Source: Microbacterium sp. 1.5R (GTDB lineage Bacteria; Actinomycetota; Actinomycetes; Actinomycetales; Microbacteriaceae). Taken from it: 64,000 nt of DNA. The stretch lies in assembly GCF_001889265.1 (NCBI RefSeq), contig NZ_CP018151.1, forward strand, positions 1,674,001 to 1,738,000, written 5' to 3'. Position numbers and translations under genes: made by a program. Below are positions 1-5,334 of the stretch, one piece after another. Numbering within the stretch: the first letter of the stretch is position 1; each line of letters starts with the position of its first letter. The notes below the pieces were generated by a model. The model ran no database searches. It saw only the letters and a list, made by a program, of their open reading frames with translations, and was not told where the DNA came from.

Positions 1-1061
1 TTCCACGCCTGCACCATAGAGGCCCAGTCCGCGTCAGGGTGCACGAAGATGCAGAGGGCAGAGACCTTGGGAGCCTCGGTCCAGTCCGGCAGCGCAGAGG
101 CCAGCCAGAGCGGCTGCGGGATGAGCGCAGTATTAGAGCCTTCTGCGCCGAAGAGGTTGAAGTACTCGCGGGTGTACTTCTTCACGCCCAGGCGTTCGTA
201 GCTGTTCTCGATGCGGTCCAGGGTGGTGAGGGTCCCGATACCGGGGTGCATCGCCAGCGTCAGCTCACGGGCACGGGCGCGCGGGTGGTCGGCGTCGGGT
301 ACCCACGCCTCCAGCTCCTCAGGGTCGGTGTCGTCCGCGAGCATGTACGCCACGCGTCCGGCGCGCTCATCGTGCAGCGTCTTCCAGAACTCGGAGCCGT
401 CACGGTAGTCACCGGCTGTACCGGCAAGGATGAGCTGGCCCTCAGGGCGCGTGTCGAAGGCGGGGATGACCGCCCCAATGATGTCCTCCCAGCGCTCAGG
501 GCTGGACTCTCCCGCCTCGTCCAGGAGGAGGGTGTCATACGCGCCGGAGCGCACGGCGTCACCGTCCGGCGAGAGCACGGAGAGGACCGAACCGTTGGGG
601 AACTCCACGCGCTCGGAGCCGTTGGAGCGGATGAGCTTGACGGGGCGCGCGTCATCCTCGGGCCAGCGGCGCGCAATGGGTCCATACACGTCCAGGCGGT
701 AGCGCTCTGAGGACTTCTTCTGGGTAGTGAGGAGCGTGAACGCGGCGAAGTGGACGGGACGCAGGTAGCAGCGACCCAGCAGAATGCAGAATAGGGTGGT
801 GGTCTTTGCGCTTCGACGCGGCATAATGACCGCATTCATGAGCGCGCCACCATTGAGCATGTCCGCAATTCGCAGCATCTGCGGGTGCACGGTCGCGAGA
901 ATCCCCAGCAGCCACGCGCCTACCAGGAACTCGTCCCGGCTCTGCTGCGTGGTCGTCAGCTCGGACTGGTACAGCGGTGCAATTCCTGAGTCGCGCTTGG
1001 CTAGCCACTCAGACTCCTCGCGGAGCGGGTGATTGGTTACCTCATCCGGTAGGGCTGTCAT
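1..1061 (-). CDS. terL: Phage terminase large subunit (3' end beyond the window)
   Basis: This is the ATPase and nuclease motor that packages phage DNA into proheads. The open frame has no stop before the window edge and gives at least 353 residues. The Walker A-type segment MPRRSAKTTT lies at residues 80-89, in the divergent R-x-x-x-K-T form usual for terminases, and the Walker B segment LLLDEAGE at about 178-185. The nuclease domain would lie in the missing C-terminal part. The ATG at 1061 overlaps the preceding 50-aa gene by 20 bp, so translation is probably coupled; the frame stays open upstream of it, so the start is not certain. An HNH gene a few genes upstream fits the usual HNH-terminase pairing of actinophages. 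Confidence 0.85.
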   Translation of the reverse strand, partial: MTALPDEVTNHPLREESEWLAKRDSGIAPLYQSELTTTQQSRDEFLVGAWLLGILATVHPQMLRIADMLNGGALMNAVIMPRRSAKTTTLFCILLGRCYLRPVHFAAFTLLTTQKKSSERYRLDVYGPIARRWPEDDARPVKLIRSNGSERVEFPNGSVLSVLSPDGDAVRSGAYDTLLLDEAGESSPERWEDIIGAVIPAFDTRPEGQLILAGTAGDYRDGSEFWKTLHDERAGRVAYMLADDTDPEELEAWVPDADHPRARARELTLAMHPGIGTLTTLDRIENSYERLGVKKYTREYFNLFGAEGSNTALIPQPLWLASALPDWTEAPKVSALCIFVHPDADWASMVQAW

Positions 1062-1194
1062 CGTCCATCCGTTCCAGAAGGTTTGCGGACTGAAGTTCAA
1101 TCGCCCGCGCGATGCGGTCCTCTGCGATTCCGGAGGGCGCGTACAGACGTACCTGTGCGGTTGCGCAGAGAGTTGCGAGGTCGGACACGTTCAT
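1042..1194 (-). CDS. Small 50-aa phage protein upstream of terL
   Basis: A 50-residue frame starts MNVSDLATLC and ends just inside terL. It is helical in character (RIARAIELQSANLLERMDDD) with no recognised domain. Its place directly before terL is where a small terminase subunit often lies, but it is too short for a normal TerS and I cannot assign it. An in-frame ATG five codons upstream (1209) is an alternative start; neither has a strong ribosome-binding site. The 20-bp overlap with terL argues that it is a real coupled gene. Confidence 0.5.
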   Translation of the reverse strand: MNVSDLATLCATAQVRLYAPSGIAEDRIARAIELQSANLLERMDDDSPTG

Positions 1195-1281
1195 GTGATT
1201 TCCATTCATGTGAATACGGGGAGAGAGACGCCTGTTAGAGCCGAAGGCGGGGATTGCTCTGCCGTGTCTTAAAAAACTCGG

Positions 1282-1404
1282 TCAGCGTGCGAATATCTCG
1301 GTGAAGTGTGCGAGGATCGCGTCACGGTCTAGCTGCTTGGCATCTACGTATCGCTGCTGCTCAGCCAGCTTCATGAAGAGGTCGGTTGCTTCATCGGGTG
1401 TCAT
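1282..1404 (-). CDS. Small 40-aa phage protein
   Basis: A 40-residue frame (MTPDEATDLFMKL...) whose ATG overlaps the stop of the upstream 71-aa gene as ATGA, the standard sign of translational coupling. It reads as a single amphipathic helix, rich in Asp, Glu, Lys and Gln. No family is recognised. The roughly 87 bases between it and the next gene hold nothing I can name. Confidence 0.5.
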   Translation of the reverse strand: MTPDEATDLFMKLAEQQRYVDAKQLDRDAILAHFTEIFAR

Positions 1405-1616
1405 GCCTTGTCCTTCGGTGCGTAGTCCATGACCTGCGCCCACGCCTCTCGCATCGCACGGCTTAGCTGCTCACGGAAGGCCAGCTCACGGTCCATCCAG
1501 CGCTGCGCCCACGCCACAACCTCGGCGTCTGCTGCGCCTCGCAGCCGGTCAGGTCCGTGCTCGGCAGCGATGTGACGGGCAAGGTCTACCTGTTCGGTGA
1601 AGTAGTCGCGGCTCAC
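1401..1616 (-). CDS. Hypothetical 71-aa phage protein
   Basis: A 71-residue soluble, mostly helical protein with several Trp residues (VAWAQRWMDRELAF). The GTG start overlaps the stop of the coiled-coil gene upstream as GTGA, and its own stop overlaps the next start as ATGA. No known domain is seen; the role is unknown beyond membership of the terminase-linked operon. Confidence 0.6.
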   Translation of the reverse strand: MSRDYFTEQVDLARHIAAEHGPDRLRGAADAEVVAWAQRWMDRELAFREQLSRAMREAWAQVMDYAPKDKA

Positions 1617-1819
1617 TCCTCTACCTCCTCGGGCAGGGCAGCAGCCAGCTCCTCGCGCTCTGTCTCCAGTGCGTCAAGCTGTGCAGCCGATGCGTCTAGC
1701 TGGGTCTGTAGGTTGGTGAGCTGTGACTCATAGCTGGTGAGTACCTGCGTCTCCTGCTCGATGCGTACATCTAGCTCGGTGATGCGTGCCTCAATGGCTG
1801 CGCGTACGGCGGCGTTCAT
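1613..1819 (-). CDS. Small coiled-coil phage protein, 68 aa
   Basis: Almost the whole protein is a predicted coiled coil: repeated leucine/isoleucine heptads run from ITELDVRIEQETQVL through LQTQLDASAAQLDALETERE, and the C-terminus is acidic (EEVEE). Its ATG overlaps the stop of the upstream IF-2-like gene as ATGA. Small coiled-coil proteins next to terminases can be small-terminase or scaffold-type helpers, but the sequence gives no specific assignment. Confidence 0.6.
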   Translation of the reverse strand: MNAAVRAAIEARITELDVRIEQETQVLTSYESQLTNLQTQLDASAAQLDALETEREELAAALPEEVEE

Positions 1820-2118
1820 GCCTGTGCCTCCACGTCTCCGACGCGCTGATACAGCACGTCACCTACCTGCACGTCTTCCCATACGCCCAGGCCCACGCCA
1901 GCCTCTAGTCCCTGCTCTGCCTCGGTGAGGTCGTCGGCGTACCGGCGAAGGCTCGCAACCTCCAGGTCGGAAGCCAGGTAGTCGTCTCCTCGTGTGAGGA
2001 CAACGGCGTCTGTGCGCGTGAAGGTGCCGTGAGTCACGATGACCCCGGCGATGTTGCCGAACTTCTTCGAGCGGAAGACCTCGCGGACTTCGGCGCGTGC
2101 TGCGGTTGATGCGGTCAT
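1816..2118 (-). CDS. Free-standing translation initiation factor IF-2 C-terminal (C2, domain IV) protein
   Basis: A complete 100-aa protein aligns by eye end to end with the last beta-barrel domain of bacterial IF-2, which in the full factor binds the formyl-methionyl end of initiator tRNA. Landmarks are AEVREVFRSKKFGNIAG (residues 8-24), a V-x-x-G turn, SLRRYADDLTE (about 57-67), GLEAGVGL and DVQVGDVLY. The G domain and all other IF-2 domains are absent. The Cys that many IF-2 proteins carry in IAGC and ECG are Val and Ala here. The start is the ATG at 2118, preceded by GGAG at a good distance and lying 10 bp after the HNH stop; a longer frame reaching 2355 only runs through the HNH gene in another phase. 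The role is unknown; binding initiator tRNA or the ribosome is an inference from the domain. Confidence 0.8.
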   Translation of the reverse strand: MTASTAARAEVREVFRSKKFGNIAGVIVTHGTFTRTDAVVLTRGDDYLASDLEVASLRRYADDLTEAEQGLEAGVGLGVWEDVQVGDVLYQRVGDVEAQA

Positions 2119-2128
2119 GGTGTTCTCC

Positions 2129-2440
2129 TCATACCCAGGGCGGACCCTGGAACTTGGTGCGGGTCTTTCCCGCGTTGGTGATGCGTGCACCTGAGCGGCC
2201 ACCCAGGTTGCGGTTGCCCGGGCATACCCCGGTCTTGGATCGATGCTCAGGTGCCAGGTTCTCCAGGCCCTCACCACCGAACGGGTCAAGGTGTCCCACG
2301 TCGAAGGGCGTGGTCTCGAAGATGAGACGCCCACAGCGCCAGCACGCCACGTCATCGCCGTTGTCCCACGCTGCGCGTACGCGCTTGCGCAGGTGCTTGG
2401 CGTTGCGCTGGTACTCGGTGGTCGTGTGCTTCTCGGACAT
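2129..2440 (-). CDS. HNH endonuclease
   Basis: A 103-aa metal-dependent HNH nuclease. The pattern is CWRCG (residues about 33-37), then DVGHLDPFGG with the central DxGH, a conserved Asn-Leu-Ala-Pro-x-His, and a final C-x-x-N. Phage HNH proteins beside terminases assist terminase cleavage during packaging in several phages (family knowledge). The ATG directly follows the TAA of the upstream gene with no spacer (TAAATG), so the two are probably co-translated. Confidence 0.85.
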   Translation of the reverse strand: MSEKHTTTEYQRNAKHLRKRVRAAWDNGDDVACWRCGRLIFETTPFDVGHLDPFGGEGLENLAPEHRSKTGVCPGNRNLGGRSGARITNAGKTRTKFQGPPWV

Positions 2441-2812
2441 TTAGCTCACCACAATGTGAGTAAAGCCCAGGTCACAGGTGATAACACTTTGGGTCTGGTC
2501 AACGCTCTGGACGGGTGCAACGCTGGTCTCATGAGACACAGCAGCAGCGGCCTTCAGACGGGCACGGGCAAGGCGCGAGTTAGCCGCCCAACGGGACCGG
2601 CAGCGGGTGCAGCGACATCCCCAGTTCGTGTATGTCCCCAGGCGTCCGTGCGCCTCGTCGGGCAGCTCAGCGATACGCTCACGGCGCTTGATGGTGCCCT
2701 CTAGCTGGTAGAGCGCGTGATCGGCCTTGCAGATATCACAACGGCATCGCCCGGTGGTGTACCGGGTGTTTGAGTGCGGGACTCCCTCCCGCTCGAATAG
2801 GTCTTCGGGCAT
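2441..2812 (-). CDS. Phage protein with two CxCxxC zinc-binding-like repeats
   Basis: A 123-aa protein with two similar modules: YTTGRCRCDIC near residue 18 and YTNWGCRCTRC near 62, each followed by a basic helix. The spacing C-x-C-x-x-C suggests paired metal-binding knuckles, perhaps a small DNA- or RNA-binding protein. Similar repeat proteins are common among unnamed actinophage products. It is the first gene of the leftward operon and seems leaderless: a TACAAT box stands six bases before the ATG, within an inverted repeat that could be an operator. Confidence 0.7.
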   Translation of the reverse strand: MPEDLFEREGVPHSNTRYTTGRCRCDICKADHALYQLEGTIKRRERIAELPDEAHGRLGTYTNWGCRCTRCRSRWAANSRLARARLKAAAAVSHETSVAPVQSVDQTQSVITCDLGFTHIVVS

Positions 2813-2845
2813 ATCACTATTGTACCAACCCGGCGTAATAGTGAT
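2813..2845 (-). promoter_or_regulatory. Operator-like inverted repeat over the leftward promoter
   Basis: A perfect 9-bp inverted repeat, ATCACTATT (2813-2821) and AATAGTGAT (2837-2845), has a 15-bp spacer. The minus-strand box TACAAT (2824-2819) sits at the inner edge of the left arm and exactly six bases upstream of the ATG at 2812; the right arm covers the -35 position. This is how a repressor site over a leaderless promoter would look. The protein that would bind it is not identified. Confidence 0.5.
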
Positions 2846-2850
2846 GAAGC

Positions 2851-2856
2851 ATTATA
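2851..2856 (-). promoter_or_regulatory. Possible second leftward -10 box (TATAAT)
   Basis: The minus strand reads a perfect TATAAT in the most AT-rich part of the region, about 40 bases upstream of the first leftward gene. No convincing -35 hexamer is at the right distance, so this may simply be part of an easily melted AT-rich stretch beside the repeat array. Confidence 0.3.
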
Positions 2857-2912
2857 TAACTCGCTACAGCCACACTACTGAAAGCAACTGAACACAACTA
2901 AACAGGGCATTT

Positions 2913-3129
2913 GGGGTAGTTTTTTCTCAGTCGCGCTGACACACTCCTAGAACGGCTTCAACCGATTTCCTGTAGAATAACTACCCTAGCTACCCTTTCC
3001 CTTTAGAGAGTAAGGGACTACCTACCCCAAACTTCACCCCAGAACTACCCCATGAATTACCCCAAGGTGTCGGTCACTTCTGAGCTGTCAAGGGCTGGGG
3101 TAGTTTTGGGGTAGTTTTTCGGGGTAGAA
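2913..3129. repeat. Phased GGGGTAGTT repeat array (iteron-like; candidate replication origin or operator cluster)
   Basis: The 9-mer GGGGTAGTT occurs at 2913-2921, 3097-3105 and 3108-3116, with GGGGTAGAA at 3121-3129. Inverted copies are AACTACCCT 2979-2987, CTACCC 2990-2995, CCTACCCC 3021-3028, AACTACCCC 3043-3051 and AATTACCCC 3055-3063. Neighbouring copies are often 10-13 bp apart, about one helical turn. The array lies just upstream of the helicase-primase operon next to AT-rich DNA, as iterons of phage and plasmid origins do. A cluster of repressor sites is the main alternative. Confidence 0.6.
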
Positions 3130-3172
3130 CTGCCCCAGCCACATGTCCTCATCTGAGGACGCATTCCATTTC

Positions 3173-3181
3173 TGCTAATAT
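3173..3181 (+). promoter_or_regulatory. Possible extended -10 promoter, copy 1
   Basis: TGCTAATAT is an extended -10 box (TG-n-TAATAT) reading toward the helicase-primase operon. The surrounding TTCTGCTAATATGGT closely resembles the second copy 85 bp downstream. The -35 region is weak (CTGAGG at a 17-bp spacing). Confidence 0.4.
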
Positions 3182-3257
3182 GGTCTTACTGGGTCGCCCA
3201 CGGATGAAAGCACTCCGAAAGTCCGCCCAGCCTTTCCGTCCAGGATCACGCCAATTC

Positions 3258-3266
3258 TGCTACAAT
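3258..3266 (+). promoter_or_regulatory. Possible extended -10 promoter, copy 2
   Basis: TGCTACAAT is again a TG-n extended -10 box inside TTCTGCTACAATGGT. Transcription from it would start about 90 bases before the 85-aa gene and would include the leader hairpin. No clear -35 hexamer is present. Confidence 0.4.
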
Positions 3267-3297
3267 GGTAGAGAGGCATTTCACCTTCTTTCTTATA

Positions 3298-3334
3298 GAG
3301 GCCCCGCATCGCCCTGGACGGTATGCGGGGCCTC
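3298..3334 (+). promoter_or_regulatory. Leader hairpin before the helicase-primase operon
   Basis: A perfect 12-bp stem (GAGGCCCCGCAT at 3298-3309 with its complement at 3323-3334) encloses a 13-base loop. No T-run follows, and a strong ribosome-binding site (AAGGAAG) comes shortly after. It may attenuate or stabilise the early transcript; it resembles a terminator stem but lacks the rest of one. Confidence 0.55.
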
Positions 3335-3357
3335 AGCGCATATAAGGAAGATTCACA

Positions 3358-3615
3358 ATGTCAAGCTTTGCTGACCTATTCGCGCAGGGAGAGCCTGCGA
3401 ACGATGTCACCCCGGAATACCACCCCTTCGGACCCAACCACTCGCTGCGTATCAACGGCGTGGCCTACTTCTACGAACCGGCAGAAGACCGCTGGCTCCG
3501 TGGCACGGTCACCCCGGCGCAGATGGACTACGCCTACAGCCTGAGCGCGGAGGACATCATGTACGGCATGGCCGATGGGTCGATGCACGTTGCCGTCTGG
3601 GTGGTGACACGATGA
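3358..3615 (+). CDS. Hypothetical 85-aa phage protein
   Basis: An 85-residue protein with a good ribosome-binding site (AAGGAAG, eight bases before the ATG). It is acidic and aromatic-rich (VAYFYEPAEDRWLRG) and shows no known domain, signal or membrane segment. Its 3' end overlaps the helicase-primase start by four bases, so the two are coupled, pointing to a role in element replication or its control. It has no visible helix-turn-helix and I would not call it a repressor. Confidence 0.65.
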   Translation: MSSFADLFAQGEPANDVTPEYHPFGPNHSLRINGVAYFYEPAEDRWLRGTVTPAQMDYAYSLSAEDIMYGMADGSMHVAVWVVTR

Positions 3616-4961
3616 CCGCCTACGATGCTGCGAAGATCAAGCGCAAGGACGCCTTCTCCGAAGAGGGCAAGTTCACCCCCAACGCCCTAGCCGTAGCCGT
3701 CTCGGACGGCGTGGCGGTCGGACCAGACGGCACGCTCTGGAGCTACCAGAGCGGCGTCTGGCGCTCGGACCCCGATGTCATTGACCACCGCGTAGCGCGC
3801 GTGCTGCGAGACGACTACACGATTGCGCGCGGCTCGGTCGTGGAGCGTCTGGTCCGCTACCTGCCGACGACGGACAAGCTGGAGACACCTGAGCCGAAGC
3901 AGTGGGACCCCATCATTAACTTCCGCAACTGCATGGTGGACTGGCAGCGCCCGGACGGCATCCTGGCCTTCGACCACGAGCCAACCGAACACTCGATGAT
4001 CCAGCTACCTGTGATGTACGACGCGGACGCTACCTGCCCGAACTTCCTGCGCTGGCTAGATGAAGTTCTCCCGGACGATATGCACCAGTTCTTCTGGGAG
4101 GTACTGGGGTACCTGCTCATGACCGGCAACCCTCTTCAGACAGCCGTACTGCTGCTCGGTGACCCGGGCACGGGCAAGTCCACCCTCCTCCACGTCCTGG
4201 AGGAGCTGCTGGGTCGTGAGAACCTGTCTGCGGAGTCGCTGAAGTCGCTGACCGAAAACCGGTTCTCGGCCTCCAGCCTCTACGGGAAGAGTGCCAACAT
4301 CGTGGGCGATATTGATACCGCCTACATGAATGACACCAGCCTCTTCCTACAGATCACGGGCGGCGACACCATGACCCATGAGCGCAAGGGTAAGGACGCC
4401 TTCCCGTTCCGCCCGTTCGCGGTCCCGGTCTTCTCCACCAATAAGGTCTGGCAGTCTGCGAACACATCGGGCGCGTACTTCCGACGCTGGACGATTCTGC
4501 CGTTTGACCGCAAGGTGGACCGGTCGAAGCCGTTCGATGAGACCACCCTGTTTGATGAAACCTCGGGTATCGCCAACCATGCCCTGCATGCCCTGCGCGA
4601 GCTGTACTACCGCACGGCTCCGGGACCGAAGGGCGAGGACATCCCCGCCCGTCATTTCGAAATCCTCGGCTCGGCACGTGAGGCGCGCGAGCGGTTTGCT
4701 CGGGAGTCTGACCCGATCCGCGAATGGCTGGATGAGGATGAGCTGGTTAACGCGGACGCGGGCAATGACCGCATGCGCGTTGCCCGGACCACGCTCTACG
4801 CGCGGTACGCGAGCTGGTGCGAGACCAACAACGTGAAGCCGAAGACGGGACCGAAGTTCTATCAGTCGATCCGTAGCCTCGGGCACAAGGAAATCAAGTC
4901 CAACGGGACGCTCCACTTCCTAGGCATTGATACGTGGACCCGGGATACGGTGGCAGCATGA
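3612..4961 (+). CDS. Phage D5-type helicase-primase (SF3 ATPase)
   Basis: A 449-aa D5_N/SF3 replicative helicase that would melt and unwind element DNA. The D5_N-like region is about residues 40-160. Walker A GDPGTGKST is at 183-191, the B segment NIVGDID at about 229-235, the sensor FSTNK at 274-278 and an arginine finger pair RRW at 291-292. A C-terminal winged-helix-like tail follows. The archaeo-eukaryotic primase domain of longer relatives is not evident, so primase activity may be absent or come from the host. The neighbouring repeat array is the likely place of action. The ATG at 3612 overlaps the upstream gene by 4 bp (ATGA). Confidence 0.88.
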   Translation: MTAYDAAKIKRKDAFSEEGKFTPNALAVAVSDGVAVGPDGTLWSYQSGVWRSDPDVIDHRVARVLRDDYTIARGSVVERLVRYLPTTDKLETPEPKQWDPIINFRNCMVDWQRPDGILAFDHEPTEHSMIQLPVMYDADATCPNFLRWLDEVLPDDMHQFFWEVLGYLLMTGNPLQTAVLLLGDPGTGKSTLLHVLEELLGRENLSAESLKSLTENRFSASSLYGKSANIVGDIDTAYMNDTSLFLQITGGDTMTHERKGKDAFPFRPFAVPVFSTNKVWQSANTSGAYFRRWTILPFDRKVDRSKPFDETTLFDETSGIANHALHALRELYYRTAPGPKGEDIPARHFEILGSAREARERFARESDPIREWLDEDELVNADAGNDRMRVARTTLYARYASWCETNNVKPKTGPKFYQSIRSLGHKEIKSNGTLHFLGIDTWTRDTVAA

Positions 4962-5167
4962 AGCGTCTAGCCGCCCTCGCGCTCGCGTCCGCGCTGCTCC
5001 TCACCGGCTGCGCAGCACCCACGCCCACGGACACGGCGATGTCTCGATGCATCGCCTTTGAGGTTGAGCAGATGGGTAGCTCGCCCGATGAGGCTCGGGA
5101 CAATTGCGTCAGCATCCAGGACGCGACCACCCCGGAGGAGTTCCTGGAACTCTGGAGCGAAGAGTGA
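4958..5167 (+). CDS. Small phage-encoded lipoprotein, 69 aa
   Basis: The protein begins MKRLAALALASALLLTGCAA, a textbook lipoprotein signal with lipobox LLTGC. The mature part is about 50 residues with two further Cys, and acidic. The ATG at 4958 overlaps the helicase stop as ATGA, so the lipoprotein is made from the replication operon. Small phage lipoproteins often act in superinfection exclusion by blocking DNA entry (known for some streptococcal phages); that role here is an inference. An upstream in-frame ATG (4934) would spoil the signal peptide. Confidence 0.75.
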   Translation: MKRLAALALASALLLTGCAAPTPTDTAMSRCIAFEVEQMGSSPDEARDNCVSIQDATTPEEFLELWSEE

Positions 5168-5295
5168 GCGCCGAACTCGCGGAGCTAAAGGCGCTCCAGC
5201 TCGACGCCCTCCGCAAGCAGCTCGAAGCCGCGCAGGACCTGGTGGCGTTCTACCGGCAGCAGTACCAGGACGCGCTGCGAGAGCAGACGCGTTAA
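5164..5295 (+). CDS. Short coiled-coil phage protein, 43 aa
   Basis: Starts with GTG overlapping the lipoprotein stop as GTGA. The 43 residues form one long amphipathic helix (LAELKALQLDALRKQLEAAQ). No family is recognised. It is the last gene before a strong hairpin terminator, so it closes the rightward operon. Confidence 0.6.
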   Translation: MSAELAELKALQLDALRKQLEAAQDLVAFYRQQYQDALREQTR

Positions 5296-5300
5296 CGAAA

Positions 5301-5327
5301 GAGGCCCGGGCATTGCGCCCGGGCCTC
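5301..5327. terminator. Bidirectional hairpin terminator
   Basis: An 11-bp GC-rich stem (GAGGCCCGGGC / GCCCGGGCCTC) with a 5-base loop lies between the converging 43-aa gene and the integrase gene. Short T-rich flanks follow on the plus strand and an A-rich run precedes it, so it can serve both strands. Confidence 0.8.
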
Positions 5328-5334
5328 TTGATGT

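Larger units (their letters stand above)
2813..3357. other. Divergent control region between the two phage operons
   Basis: This 545-bp stretch has no convincing gene; short frames here lack ribosome-binding sites and family signs. It contains, left to right, the operator-like inverted repeat, an AT-rich segment, the GGGGTAG array, two similar extended -10 boxes reading right, and a GC-rich hairpin just before the first rightward gene. Base composition is clearly lower in GC than the genes on either side. Confidence 0.7.

Noticed and set aside
39..1032. Several open frames of 65-223 codons on both strands across the terminase region
   Set aside because: They run in other phases of the same stretch that encodes the Walker motifs of TerL; they have Arg/Ser/Pro-rich composition typical of high-GC antisense frames and no ribosome-binding sites.
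1816..2355. A 179-aa version of the IF-2-like gene starting at 2355
   Set aside because: The added N-terminus only reads through the HNH gene in another phase; GGAG and an ATG at 2118 match the domain start precisely.
2243..2704. A 153-codon rightward frame opposite the HNH and CxCxxC genes
   Set aside because: It is the antisense of two genes with clear motifs and coupled junctions.
2913..3129. The GGGGTAG repeats as a CRISPR array
   Set aside because: The units are 9 bp, occur in both orientations and have 1-180 bp irregular spacing; there are no cas genes.
3298..3334. Hairpin before the helicase operon as an intrinsic terminator
   Set aside because: Strong stem but no T-run and it stands between promoter-like boxes and the first gene, so a leader element is more likely.
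3180..3374. A 64-codon frame in the phage control region
   Set aside because: It runs through the promoter-like boxes and hairpin, lacks a ribosome-binding site and overlaps the better-supported 85-aa gene.
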